Source: Sphaerosporella brunnea (lineage: Eukaryota; Ascomycota; Pezizomycetes; Pezizales; Pyronemataceae). Taken from it: a stretch of 64,000 bases of DNA. The stretch is from positions 62,001 to 126,000 of the forward strand of contig VXIS01000066.1 of NCBI GenBank assembly GCA_008704415.1. Direction: 5' to 3'. A program made the translations under genes and the position numbers. Below, piece by piece: positions 1-12,524 of this stretch; the first letter of the stretch is position 1; the number at the start of each line of letters is the position of its first letter. Under the pieces are notes generated by a model. That model was not told the origin of the DNA. It did no database searches and was given only the letters and a program-made list of their open reading frames with translations.

Positions 1-688
1 AACGGTGAGCATACTGAAGCGGCAGCAGAAATAGATCTGTCTCAACTATAAGTAGAGTATAGCTATAGCCTTATTGTCTCTAGTACGTCACATTGGTTTA
101 AGCAAGTTGTCGTGGGATAAGAATAATGCAACTTAACACAGGATAACCACCACGGAAGATGTAATACCGTTTGTTCAATCCCCACAAACCAGAATTCTGA
201 AACCACAAGCTCCGGGCCCGAATAAAAACTTCCCCATGAAGCGCCACGAAGCTGGCGGAGGACACCTGCCAATGGAGGTTCTGGCGGAGGCTATAATTAG
301 TGTCACTCAATTTATCGTTGGCTTTGTTGGAATTAGGGCTAGGGCTAGGGTCACAGCACACCGGTGTTTGCCAGAGAATACCGTGGTAACCCCGATGGCC
401 AATACACCGAGTTGATTCAGTATTTTGAAGACAGTGGCAGCACTACGGCAGCAATTCTACCCGTTTTTTTGTTAGTGTAAGCAGTGTATCTATCGCGAGG
501 TTAGTACCATGACTACATGGAAATCCCTCGAACTGTAGTTTTTTGCGTCATATATCATAATTGGGTAGCCATTTTGGAGCCTTCCCGTCGCTCTATTGTG
601 GCCCAGAAGAACGATTACCTATCCGCTGGATTTGCACCTTTCAGCATTTATTTTGGCGTTCTATCGTTGCCAAATAAGCCATTTCTTG

Positions 689-807
689 TCGAAAGTGCCC
701 AATACGACTACGTATACGTTAAACCAAGTGAGTTGACATTGGGTGGGTCAATGGACCTTTCACTATATAATTCTTTGGTGTAACGTAGTCGTATTGGGCA
801 CTTTCGA
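689..807. repeat. Foldback repeat with 24-bp perfect arms
   Basis: Bases 689-712 and 784-807 are perfect inverted copies of 24 bp (arm begins TCGAAAGTGCCCAATACG), separated by 71 bp of AT-rich DNA. Pairing continues imperfectly a few bases inward. A short ORF crosses the left arm but shows no family resemblance. It could be a small MITE or a relic hairpin; I see no clear target-site duplication. The flanks (1-688 and 808-1,360) hold nothing I can recognise. Confidence 0.75.
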
Positions 808-1363
808 TGCTGCGAGGCATAGACTAGGGGGTCTCACCCTTTGCTCTACACATATGTGGTAGTTTGTTGCTATAATATCGATCTACTGGTAAGTATTGGG
901 CCGCTATATGGCGCCCATTTGGAACAAGTAGAATTTACTCTAAATTTCCAGCTTTTTGGTGCTACTCTGGATCCATGGAAGCGCTAGAGATCCTATTCTT
1001 CCCGATGGCGGTTTTGGCTTGCCCATATCCTGAGAGTAGGTAGAGTTCATGTAAAGGCTGGTCGGCGCTGTTTGAGTGCGTATTGAGTACAGGAGTTGAC
1101 TGTCAACCCAGGTGTCAAACAAAGCGACTTGACTGGAGGTGAAGTCAAGGGTATGCGGGATACAATTAACCGCCTACAAGTAGATGATTTGTAGGGAGCA
1201 ACTGCAGAACCCAGTATCCCCATGCAACTTGCCGAGAATGAACAAATACCGCTGGTTCTACCATGAGTGAGCGGGATCCGGGGTTCGAAGGCCATAGGTC
1301 AGAGCTGTGAAAACATAGTTGATTGTGATGTCGCAATGCGGCTTGCTGAGAAACCGGAACTCT

Positions 1364-3300
1364 CTAAGTATTGCATAAAGGTGCTGATATCGATCGTCCC
1401 AAGGCAGTGCTTGGTGGGGGTGATCGCTTGGGGACCGAAAACGTTCGCGAATAAACCTTGCCAGGCGATCTTAAATCTCGCAGAGAAACCACTGGCAATG
1501 GGGGGAGCCTTCCACACCAGAAACTCTTGCCAACACCCACGAGATGTTCCCTTGGAATCGAGTACAGAGAATGTGTCGAACAGAATACTTCGGCGTCTAT
1601 CTCAGAGCCGTTAAAAAAAGTGAACTTGCCTCTGCAGGAACAGGCTTGTGTTTGATCCCGGTTGACACGTGGATCACTTGGATTTCCAATCTTTCTCAAA
1701 AAGGACCGTGCAAGGTCGTTCTTACCTTCAACTATAAAGTTGTGTATTTTTTGGGCATCGAAGCGGGCGTGCACACCCAAAGGGTCAGTTGTGATATATT
1801 GAGCGTAGACCGGCAGTTTTTCTAAGAATGTGGTCAACCTCTTCGCTACTTGATGTCGGCTGTGAATATTTTGACTTACCCACACCCACATGAACTCTCC
1901 AATTCGTCGTCTGCAGACGGAGCAGGTTGCAAACATTCATGTTGAATGTGGTCGTATGCGGCCAGCTTGTTGGGATACATTGAGTGGCCAAGCATGCTAC
2001 TGCCCAAAATTTTTTCCGGTCCAGTTGAAAATCGAAACGTCGGCTGCGGTGCGGATAATACTCTCAAAAAGTCTTGAGAATGCTTTTTCTTTGCCCCGCC
2101 CGCAATCGATTGCCATACGAACACCTACTATTCCCATCAACGAGTACGCGCGGTCTTCAGGTTTGAAAGTAGTTCTTTTTCTTGCCATCCGCAGGATAGC
2201 CGATGCCGCGACATCTAGCTTCCCCCCACTACAAAGTAAGTCTACGGGAACTCTGCAAAGGCGGTCTAGCGACTGTGTTTATGGCCCTTCTTGCGATGGC
2301 TCCCCGGTCAATAATTTATCCGTGTCCTGGACCTTCTGCCATTCCCGGTCATAGAACACAGCCCTTTGGGACATGACGATTTCTTGTAATGTCCAACCGC
2401 GAGTTGAATATTGATTCTGGCTCCCGGGCGGCGAGGGGTAGTCGTCGAGATAAACTAAACACACTTGGGCGTTCCGGTACCAGTCGCCCATACAGGATAT
2501 CTGTTAACTCGGTTTTGTTTTGCTTGACGCATCCTGTACGTAGTTAGCACCAAGAATAATGGCCCTTGCGAGAGCACACCTTTTGAAGGGTTCCTGTTTT
2601 CACGGTCTCGTAGAAGCTGGCAATCTGGATACCGGAAGCGCTGCTTTGAAGATTGGTAATATAATCCTCCCCCTGAGGGCCCATGGCTAAAGATTCAAGG
2701 TGGTTATGGAGGCCCTCCACAAGGTATTCCTTTGAAGTTCCGGAAATTCCGTCAACCATTTGCAGAATTCCCTTCGACCCGATGTCTCCATATGGTACTC
2801 CGAAGGAAAGAATCCCGCGAGTCGAGTTGAAGAGATGGGTGTGCTGAGGATTTTGCTCGGCAGATAGTAATGCCTACTCTCGGTCAGTGGTCACAATCAT
2901 GGGAAGCTGGGGCGCAGTTTCACTTGCAAGATTAAAACCACCCCGAAACCGTGACCAACAAATAACAGTGCCCGGGCCTTCTCCTTGTATCCGTATCAAT
3001 TAAAGCTTCTTTCTCTTTTCGCCGAAGTACCACAGAAATCATAGGATCCCGGGTCGAATGCTTACCTCGGGTGAGTTTCTTGTCCGTTCCAGCTCACAAA
3101 TGAATTCTCGTAGGTATTCAGTTGCAAAGTTATTGGTGCGAGTGAGGTCGACGTTGTAGCCGTACGTCAGGACCCGGACATTTGGGACATCCCACGGAAG
3201 GAAATCATGAAGCCACATACGGCGAGTCTCTCTGCTTCTCCACGATCCGAAAGCATGCCCCGAAAGGCCGGTGACCGCTACGATGCTGTGGATTTAATCT
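1364..3300 (-). pseudogene. Alpha/beta-hydrolase plus HET-domain protein, decayed
   Basis: Reading the minus strand from about 3,290 downward gives an alpha/beta-hydrolase domain of the kind found at the front of fungal NLR-like and HET proteins: VAVTGLSGHAFGSW, then RVLTYGYNVDL, then GHGFGVV, then GILSFGVPYGD, then SFYETVKTG near 2,600. Two probable introns remain, with donors near 3,068 and 2,925. HET-domain pieces follow: WYRNAQVCLVYLDD and RGWTLQEI (2,490-2,280), and KPEDRAYSLMGIVGV (2,130-2,000). A C-terminal open stretch runs to 1,364. Damage: the nucleophile serine of GxSxG reads glycine; the frame shifts by one base near 2,575; the first half of the HET domain is missing between about 2,570 and 2,500; and a further shift lies near 2,005. 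In fungi these families act in non-self recognition and incompatibility-type cell death. Boundaries are approximate. Confidence 0.75.
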
Positions 3301-4093
3301 TAGCTTTCACTGTGACAAAAAATGTGGATAATCGAAGGCAGCGACTAACTCTGCAATGGCATCTTGCCCGCCGCTCAATGGTGTCATTCCATCAAAATGA
3401 GTGTCGACGAGAAGATCAATGGCCTTGCCCGTATTATCGCGTGTGGCAATTCGTTCTGTCTTCTCTGACCCTATATTGTGGAAATATTCTGGGGGGCAGT
3501 TTAATTTCAGGATCGCTGTGGAAGTTGTAGTGCAAAACGGATATACCTATACATATTGGTCGATCGTAAAAGACTCAAGGGAAGAATCAGCTGTTTGGAG
3601 ACAGTCTATCCGCTCCACCGCCGTCCATCCCACCGGAAGACCCTGGATACGAAAGCTTCTGCTATGTAGTAATGCTTTGTGTTCACTGGCAGTGTGTTCC
3701 CGGAACATACTTTTGGATTCCGCTGGGGTCAATACACACTGGTGCAAAGCTCGACTGGAAACGGGAAACGGCTCGGCCGTGGTGCAATGTTGGGCCAGAA
3801 ACGGAACTGATTTGGGTTCTTTTGACAATGGCGGGTGAAAGCCGCTGCGGACTTGAGTAGTAGGTAGCGAAGACAGAAAGCAGCAAGGCTAGAAAAGATT
3901 GTGCGAGAGCGAGCAGGTGCGCAGCCTTCTGGGGGCTTTGGGTGTGCAGTGGTGCTTGCAACTGTTTCTAAAATGCGTTTGCGTTCTGAAGCCAATCCCT
4001 CAGTTTTAGGCTAGGTATAACTACTCATAAGAACATTACCGTGAAAGGCGAAAGGTGACGCAACATGCAAGCGCGACGCTCGTGCACTTCCAC

Positions 4094-4124
<31 letters not shown>

Positions 4125-4125
4125 T
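4094..4125. repeat. (TA)n microsatellite
   Basis: A run of TA/CA dinucleotides lies in otherwise unassigned DNA between the HET relic and the MITE at 4,452. I see no gene in 3,301-4,451. Confidence 0.8.
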
Positions 4126-4451
4126 ATGTAGATAACTGCTTAGACCGTGGCTGGATAGGTATCAATTTCTGTGCCCGCCTGTAGAATGAATACGTACGTA
4201 TGTTCTGCAAGACCACGAGGCTTTGCTGTTTTTAACGGGCTGGAATGTCCTGCCCCTCCTTGAAAAGTTTGAAGTTGAAGTTGAGCGGCGCTGCAGGCCA
4301 GAGCCGCAGCACCAATCAGGACAGGACGGAGCCCCGCTGTGTCGAGCAATAGCTTAGCCCCACCCAAAAGGGACGCGAAATTTAAAGGTGAATTGTCAGC
4401 AGCCAATGGTGCAAGGACAATCTTCACAAATAGAGTAAGTAAGTACTTACT

Positions 4452-4574
4452 TTAGAGGTGTACTACCCCGCCCTAACAACATTTGCGGGTTGCATTTTTA
4501 GGCAATCTTCAGGTTCAACTGCAAATCTCCCGAAAAGGCAACCCGCCAATTAAATGTTGTCAGGTCACCTCTAA
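4452..4574. mobile_element. MITE-like element, TIR TTAGAGGTG
   Basis: The 123-bp segment begins TTAGAGGTG and ends CACCTCTAA. The complementarity extends inward with small gaps for roughly 40 bp: ACAACATTT and GCGGGTTGC on the left pair with GGCAACCCGCC and AAATGTTGT on the right. It has no coding capacity. A target-site duplication is not evident. The structure fits a non-autonomous DNA transposon or a foldback relic. Confidence 0.65.
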
Positions 4575-4989
4575 TCGCCGAGAGTCTGTATACGCGTTCG
4601 TATTGAGAGAAGCTGCAGCTGAAAGATCACGTCTCTCGATCAAGATAGACCAGTTTAGACTGATGGGCTGAGCTCTCTTTTGGGTAGGCAGACAGCCTCT
4701 AATACAGCCATGAGTTGATTTCATTCTTTCTTGTCCATTGTATCGGCTTACATTGTTGTTTAAATATCGATTACTAGTAGATGGTGCTCACAATTCACGA
4801 CCGGTTACGGTGACTAACCCGAGTCATGCCCGGTGACTCGGCTATCGCCAGCTGCTCAACGTCACTCGTGCGTGCCCGAGGGATTCTACAACTCTGCGTG
4901 CCGTTTCACAGCGGCAAGGTTTACTTTACCATCGTCGGCGCTGGCTAGTTGGTATATAAATTTACATTTCCGGATCCGCCGACTCCTAT

Positions 4990-5772
4990 GTAGGCTAACA
5001 GGCCTGGAAATCGTCATTGCCAAAGTCCCCGTCACGCTGATCGACAACAACCAGCCTCGCACGAGAAGTCGTTGACGTTCTTGTTGGAGAAGGACATCCG
5101 CCTTGCCGTTTTCATGCAAACACACTGATTGGCTCAGAACGATTCCACAAGCTAAAGCCCACTTTAATCATGCTCTTATTGGCTGGATTTTTTTGCATGA
5201 AATCTGCATACAGGACTGACCTCGGAGGAGGTAGCAGAGAATCTCGCACGTATGATTACCTCTTCCGACCTCTCCGCAGCCGGCGAGGCCGATTTCAGCT
5301 GTGCTCGAAATCGCTGCTCTCAAGAGCAGAACTGGCACCAAAAAAATGTTACAAACACCTCATCGATTTCGATTACGAGCATTGCGGCCGCACCAGTGAT
5401 CGCGTGGTTTCTACCCATTCAGTGCCGGTGCAGAAGGGCGTGGACACTATTTCCGGTCTGCAGACGTCAAACCGCGCGAAGGCTAGGGGAAAGATTCTGT
5501 CTCCCGCGATGCTCCGGGATTCTTGGCATGTCAACGAGACTGTGGTGTGCTGGGAAACCGGCGTCGGCGAGAGGGACGACATCGGTACAAATGTGCCCGT
5601 GGGCCCCTTGCAGTTGGCGGGCTTTATCGGCTTGGACACTTGTTTGGCGATCATGAAGGTGCTAGACACCGTGGACGGCAAGTACCGCCCTGCGGTATTG
5701 CTGAAGAAGTACGTGGGTGCTGGATGGTTGGGTAAAAAGAGCGGGCGCGGATTTTATGATTATACTAAGTAA
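4990..5772 (+). pseudogene. 3-hydroxyacyl-CoA dehydrogenase, multiply broken
   Basis: Pieces of one enzyme occur in order but in changing frames: KVPVTLIDNNQ (about 5,019-5,055, end of the Rossmann NAD-binding start), KSLTFLLEKDI (5,065-5,100), ITSSDLSAAGEADF (5,252-5,300), NTSSISITSIAAA (about 5,350-5,395), VPVQKGVDTISGLQTS (5,420-5,470), then ETGVGERDDIGTNVPVGPLQL and a long intact tail through KYRPAVLLKKYV, GWLGKKSGRGFYDY and a stop at 5,772. The family oxidises 3-hydroxyacyl-CoA (3-hydroxybutyryl-CoA type) with NAD+ in fatty-acid and short-chain acid metabolism. Damage: frameshifts, loss of the segments around the catalytic region, and a small in-frame deletion after GERDDI. Homologues run about 290-320 residues, and much of that is missing. 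It cannot make an active enzyme. Confidence 0.85.
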
Positions 5773-8700
5773 AATTTGGCGTTTGTAGCATAGCCAGTTG
5801 ATGGTCATAGTGGAGATGCACTCGCCAGTAATTGGAAATGGCGTTGGTCTCATCAAGAGCCTTTTGAACAACAAATTTACCAGTCATATGTCGCATCATT
5901 ACAAAGTAGGTAGTTACATGCCATGCTGATATGTTTTGAGATCATTTGTTTGTTTCCCTGTCTACCACACACATACATCGCCTCCGCCGCCGCCTCCGCC
6001 GCGGCCGCCGCTCCCGAGACTACTGGGTTCGGTTCGGTGGGGCTTGAAATAGAAATCCCATTATTGGGCAGAAAGCTGTTGCTGTGAGATGTTTCTGACA
6101 ACTCATATAGGTTTCAAAAAAACAATAATTATGGTTCCTTTTGGATGGATTTGTGTTGGGAGCGCTTAGGTTGATCCTTTACTTTTCATGGTGGAACATG
6201 CAGCTAGCGGAGTATCGAGAAAGGTGTGTGTGACAACAGCCAGGCACAGACAACAGCCAGGCACAGGCAACAGCCAGGAACAGCGACATCACATCACCCG
6301 AACTTTGGAAAACACCACTGCTTGGCGGCCTCCGCAGAAACAAAAACTGAATGCCGATTTTGAAACGTCGGATGGATGTAAATAGATCGGAGCTACTTTT
6401 CTCGCTGCTCCAATCGACAACATAAAGGGGACGCTTCACAACGGCCAAGAAACTTCGACGTTCGAATTTCTTGTGCCCAAAACACCAGCGCCCTAATGCG
6501 TCGATCATCCGCTGCAGATGATAGGTTATTGCATAACACCACGGCGGGAAGCCGAACTTTGGTAACTTTGGTAAAGCACACGATTGGATGGCACCAGCGG
6601 CGTCTCAGAAGAAACGTTTGGCGTAGGTAGAGTACTTACCTCGAGAGAGAGGGAGAGGGAGAGAGAGAGAGAGAGATGACCCACTTTCTCACAGCAGAAA
6701 TTAATGCCAAAGGTTTTTTTGCCTCCTCCGCATGACTGCCTGTGATCCCGGCTTTTTTTTTTTTTTTTTTTTTTGCCTTCGTGAGCGTTTGTTTATCCTT
6801 TTCGCGCAGGTCCAATCGAATCTGAAAATCCGGATCCCCTGAAGATTTCTCTCTCCCAATCTGCCTTTAAAAGACGAGATCCGAGACTCACCGGCAGCTG
6901 GAGAGAGAGAGACGATGGATGGATGGAGAGGAGGAATGGCAGTGATTACTGTCCTACCTTGCTATATATGTCGGCAAATAAACAATTGCCAAAATATTGT
7001 GTTGCATATGTAAATAGGCGTTCGCTAGCAACACACACACACACGCGCGCGCACCCTCAGCTCGTGATCAGCTGTAGAGATCTGCGCCTCGAAGAAAAAT
7101 GTCGGCAGTATCTGAAAGACAGTGTAGCCAATTCTGCTGCGCAACATCATCCGAATCGTCATCATGCCACGTTCTTCAACCAATGTACTATATTATATTG
7201 TTTCTCGTCTCGCCGCTCCGGCGCCGGGGCGGATCCTTAATTCGTGATCAAAAGATGCATACCAACCTCGGGATCTCTCTCTCTCAAAAAAATTCGAGAG
7301 TGAGTTGAGAGTGGGGGGAGGGGAGGGTGGTTTACGGGGGTTAACACAAACAACCCCCATTGTCTGATGCCTGCCGGCTAATAGGAAGTTGGCTGCCGTG
7401 AAACATTTTTTTATTTTTTTTCTACCTTTGTTGACAAGGTGTTCGGTTTGTGTGTTTTTTTTTTGTTTTGTTTTCGCATTGGACTTCCCCAGAAGGGGGG
7501 GGGGGGGTCGGGGGAATTGGATAAACAAACTGGCAACTTGCAACTTGCAATTTGCAACTGGTTGACAAAAACAGAACCAATCGGTAAGCGAGCCAGTTGC
7601 AGCTGCATCAACAGATATTCCCTTCCTTCGAGAATAATGCATTGACAGGAGGCTGGCTATGTTTTGTTTTTTCTTTGTTATAATTATTTGGAGTCGCGAC
7701 GTCCGACAATTGACAGCTTTGGGCCAATGGAGGACATGTCATGTCGACAGCGGCTGCAGCAGAAAAATGCATTTTCCCGCCGCGCGCCGCTGATCCGCGC
7801 TGAGAGTGAAAATCTGACGATAAGTCAGGGTCAACGGAATCGATAACATGTTCTCCCTCCCTCCCGTCAAATAATCCGAACTGTATCAACCCTGACCCCA
7901 GCTGAATCGGATGTCTCTTGATACCTGTATAGTTGATAGATAGATACAGAGATACTTCATCTTATTACAATTGCAACCCCACACTTCTGTACATGTGCTT
8001 CTAGAGTACTATTCTAGTACCTACTATCTATACAAAAAAGTGAGTACAGGTGTTGAGCCTTCGTGCAACAGTATCAGATGAGCCTGGTGTGTATGTCATG
8101 CTCGCCCCCCTATAGCTACATACATGTGCATTATGCACAGGAGCAGTTGCAAGGCCGCACATGAATTTAAATGGTTGTCTTTTTTTGTTTGCAGGCCCTG
8201 GCAGCAGCAGCTGCTACATGTAAGGCGGGCATGACATCGATGCGGTGATCGGGGGAGGAAGGAAGAGGTCGGGGTGCCAGGGGGGAGAACGAGTTTAAGC
8301 AGAAAGGAGAAGGCAGAAAACCACTCGGGAATCTCCTGCGCAGTTGCAGTTGGCGGATTTGCATTTTAGATCAGTGATCTTGCGATGATTGGGCAAAAGC
8401 TTCGATCCATCTCCTCCCTTAAGCTGGTTGCAGTAAAAAGTTGGTGATGCGGGTAAATGTGGAAAGTAGTCCTCTCTCGCTACCAATGAGGGACCTCCGC
8501 CTACCGTTTCACCGGGAGAGGCGGGCACCGCCAGCGTTGCGCGCAAGCTCCATTTGGGGATACGGGCGGAGCTGGCGGAGTTCATGTGCTGTTGATCTCG
8601 TCGTGTTTTTTTTTTTTTTTTTTTTTCTGTTTTGTTTTTGGAATGCTGGATAACCCCTGGTTTTGTTTCGAATTCTTTTGTCCTGTCAAGAGTTCGAGTA

Positions 8701-9473
8701 CCATGTAGCCAGCCGGAAAAACGTGATAAGGGTGGCTGCATTGGGATTGTCACATCATGACGTCCCTAACCGTGTTGAGAAAACTTTTTTTTTGATTGCA
8801 TGCCCCGGTGTTCTTCCTGATCCTTCTCTCATTCTCAGCCAACCCCATGGGCCCACAACGCCTATGACCCCCTGACCTCCGCCTCCACCATTTCCACCGC
8901 ATGAAAGTGCGATGTGAGTGAGGTATGTATCTGCGTTCAGCAGCAGCAACAGCAGCAGCGGCGGCGGCGGCAGTAGCCATGCTGTCAGGAACCAACCGGG
9001 GAGGCGTTGTCCAAAGAAGCAAATAAAAATAAAAATAAAAGGGTGGATCAGGGTATCCTGCAAATCCGCGGCTTTCAAGCGGGATGCGGTGTCAGTTTCG
9101 CGGGATGGAGATTGGGGTTGGGGGTGGGGTGGGGTGGGCAGGGCTGTGATGGGATAGTGGCGGCTCTTCCGGTTTTAGGAAAGGAGGAGCGTAGGAGATG
9201 GGTGCTAAACGAGCGGGTTTGGTTTCGAAAAGTGCCGATGGGGGGGTGGGAGAGGCAGGGCAGGGCAAGTATCGTTTCGCCGCGCGCCCGCCCGCAAAGG
9301 CTGCTGTTGCTGCTGTAAAGTTTCCCATTCCCTGGGTTTGATTGGCTGCAAAAGGCAGGTGCGCGTAACCAAGACGACGTTGCCCTTTCGAATGCCCTCT
9401 CAGTCCCAAGAGGGCATGGCGCAGCGCACGGACTCCCTTTGCGTTGGAGTTCCTGGATGCATGGTGTTGGGGG

Positions 9474-9509
<36 letters not shown>

Positions 9510-10666
9510 TCTATTTGTTGTTTGGCTCAGCAGCAGCGCACAAAGCTGCTGGCTGCGCTGGGAGGGGGTGCCAAAAATGGTGGGGATGATGGCCATGAAC
9601 CACCCCGTGAATCAGGAGGGCGCTGCGTCGGGAGGAGAGCGTGCAGCAGAAGAAGGGAGGGAGATGTGAACAAAGACAACTCGCGAGGAAGAGCGAGGCG
9701 TTGATGCACAACACAACTCAACTGGAAAACTATCACGAACTGGGCCGACCGGATGTTTACGCAACAGCCTAGGCAATGAGCGAAGTGACAGATAACTAAA
9801 AAACGTAACAAGCGTCCCGGCATCCTCTCTACAACACACGCACGCTGCGTCACACCAGCCCAACCACTCACTCGAGCTCACCCATCGGGACAAACAAAAA
9901 CTGTTCGATGGGACCTTCAGATCTGGCCCCGATGCACAATCTTCAATTCAGCCACTGACAGCCGGCAGCCTCGAGTCCCTGGCAAGCACATGCCAATCGC
10001 GCCCGCAAAGAGCCCATCGCAAAAGTGCAAAGTGCAACCCACTGGTCTCTTCGCGTCGAAGGGTTCTGCTTGTGAATCCGGCCTGATCCACTGAGCGAGA
10101 CGAGATGCGGGTGCGGATGCGAAAGATTGGGGCAGAGGGGGGGGGGGGGAGTGATCATGGGTATCAGACCTCCGATTAGTGTGGGATTTTCTTACACACA
10201 ACCACCACCTGCTTTTAGATATGTAGGTACTTGTTCGACATACACAACAATTCCAATTCGTCCATACTGATCACGGCGTTGGGGCTTGGTTCTTCTTCTT
10301 TCTCTTCCGCAACTCACTTCCATACATAACTTCTTGCTCTCATTTACCTAGGACTCCGGATCCTGGGATTCTGTTGCTTCTGTCCCAGCACAATCCATGA
10401 CTTGATCCGCCTCTCTCCACTGCTGCTACCATTGCTAGCCTCTGGGCCAGCAAATCCACTCGTTTTTTCCTCACCAAAACTCTCTCTCGTTTGGTCTTCT
10501 TTTTTTCCTTCTTACCAAGACCGTCTCTAATCTTGTTGCACATCCCACCAACTCCCTCAAAAAGATAAAACAAAAAAAAAAAAAAAAAAAAAAAAAATTG
10601 CCCTGCGGTAGTACCCTCGCTCGCTGGATATCAGTGCAAACATCTCCTCGAATATATCGCGATCCC
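5773..10666. other. Gene-free stretch rich in simple repeats
   Basis: Nearly 4.9 kb without a supported gene. It contains a CCG/GCC tract (about 5,980-6,010), three 17-bp tandem units (6,234-6,284), a GA tract (about 6,648-6,675), poly-T (about 6,752-6,774), (AC)n (about 7,031-7,044), poly-G near 7,496-7,507, poly-T near 8,606-8,626, poly-A near 9,477-9,507, poly-G near 10,138-10,150 and poly-A at 10,572-10,597. The many short ORFs here are proline-, glycine- or lysine-rich translations of these tracts. The last part is probably promoter and 5' leader of the Zn2Cys6 gene. Confidence 0.7.
6234..6284 (+). repeat. Three 17-bp tandem repeat units
   Basis: Units CAACAGCCAGGCACAGA, CAACAGCCAGGCACAGG and CAACAGCCAGGAACAGC lie head to tail. 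No gene context is visible. Confidence 0.9.
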
Positions 10667-12524
10667 ATGCAAGCTGTCTCCACCGTGCTTGGGCAGGCAA
10701 TTCCGAGAGTCGGTGACAACGTCAGCTTAATCCCGAGCACAGGCATAAGCACCCAGAATGCCATGGGAACCATGGTGGATCTCAAAGCCACTACTGCTGG
10801 TGCTAATGCTATCCGCACTATCGATGCGTCCCGGGCACAAAACCAGGAACAACGCAGGCATCGTCAGGACCCAGATTCCGGTCAGACTCCGCTGCCGCCA
10901 AACAGCGTTGATGTTGGTCTTGAACCACCAGACGTCTCTTATCAGATAGCCTCATCTCCTCCGTTCCCAACGACCACGGTCTCTCCGCATGAATTACTAC
11001 CTCACTCGTTAGCATCAACAAACGAAGAAAATCAAGAGATCGTACCGGGCGTACCGCTGCCTCCCTACTCCCAATACCTGCAGCAGCAGCAGCGGCAGCA
11101 GCAGCAGCCGAACCAATTGCAGCCGAGATTCTCTACAGAGGACTGGTTGTCAGAGGACCACAGCCCTCCCGGTGTTGAGATCGATTGTCAGTATCAGGAA
11201 CAACACGAATTCGGCTCTCGTTCCTCGCCCGTCAGCCCACCTGCATCTTCCACATCCCAGTGCCAACATCCAGCCCAAACGCCATCCATTTCCTTAAATA
11301 CCGCCGGCCCCTCACTTTCCAATCCTGGACCGTCGACCTGGCGCCGTCGTCTAACTAAAACGCGCTCTTTAACGACGATGGCCGGCTCCGTCAAATGCTC
11401 TATATCAACATCAAATGTCAAGCAAGCCGCTGCCGCTGCCATGCTAGATCCTCCCTATTTGACGGACAAACGACGTAACAAGCTGGGGTATCATAGGATT
11501 TCAGTTGCCTGTGGTATGTTTTGAACTATTTGCACCTGCTCTGAATGTTTGGCTGTGGCACCGTTCAAGTGCATGTCGTTGACTCTGCCTCACGATAGTC
11601 CATTGCAGACGCCGCAAAATACGGTGTTTACTCCAGAAGGACGCGCAAGGACGTTGTTCGAACTGCATCCGATTAAAAAAGGAATGCAAGTTTAATCCGG
11701 TTGATTGCACTGCTCGTCGGTCTCGTTCAATGTCGAAGCCGGACATCAATAGTGCGCAAGAACCGACCTCCGAATCGTCCTCGCCCTCCCCGCCCGGCGT
11801 GAATGGACACCTGCAGCAAAGCACGGAACCGCCTCGTGGTTATGCTTCTGTGCCTGTCACACCAACGTATGACTTCCCGGGTAGCTTTGACGACAGTTTC
11901 TGCGCCCACAACAAACTCTCTAGCTCCGGTGGACAACTCGCCGTGTCCCGGTCGACCAATGTCTCTCGCAAGTCGAGTCTGGCTCAGATGCACAGCGCGG
12001 CGCCCCTTGCGTCTAAGATGGAACAGGGAGGGTTCCTCAGTGCAAGACCCCAGTGGCCGTCGCACAGCGAGAGCACAACTCCGATCTCGGATGGGTTCGG
12101 TGGGTTGGGGGCTCCTCTCCAGCGATTAGATTCATTCCCATTCGACCCCAGCTTGGGATTTGTCGGTAGTATGGACCCTTTGCAGGATGAGGATGCCTGC
12201 TATTCTCAAGCATCCTCCCGCATGGGATCTATCGACCACAGCGCGATATATCCACATTTTCCCCCCGCTCTCGTTTCGGCAAGTGGCTCGACGACCTCCT
12301 TGACTGCTTCAATATCCGAGCCATCCCAATATGGAGACGGGCCGTCTGGGTCTGGCGCGTTTTTTGCGCAAAGCTGGGATAGGGTCGCTCTTGGGCTGGA
12401 TCCGGCTTCATATGAGTCCGAATCGCCTCTCAGCAAACAGGCGTCGTTCGAGTCAACTTCGTCGTGGCCAGATGAGAATATGTATTCTCTGTCTTTTTCG
12501 GCGCCGTTGGAGATGCCCATGTGA
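10667..12524 (+). CDS. Zn(II)2Cys6 transcription factor
   Basis: Two exons, 10,667-11,513 and 11,599-12,524, encode 590 residues. The 85-nt intron (GTATGT...ATAG) splits the zinc cluster itself. The next AG, ten bases downstream (TTGCAG), would give the wrong frame. Spliced, the cluster reads CVHC, RRRKIRC, then CSNC and KKEC, that is CX2CX6C, a nine-residue loop, then CX2CX6C, starting at about residue 282. It should bind paired CGG-type DNA sites in the nucleus. The long N-terminus is Ser/Pro/Gln-rich with a CAG-coded glutamine stretch near 11,080-11,110. The C-terminus is Ser/Pro-rich and acidic in places, typical of activation regions. No fungal_trans middle-homology domain is seen. The start is the first in-frame ATG after a poly-A run. 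The target pathway cannot be told from sequence. Confidence 0.88.

Noticed and set aside
333..356. Telomere-like GGGCTAGGGCTAGGGT string
   Set aside because: Only about three imperfect units that are not TTAGGG, internal to the window and without a chromosome-end context.
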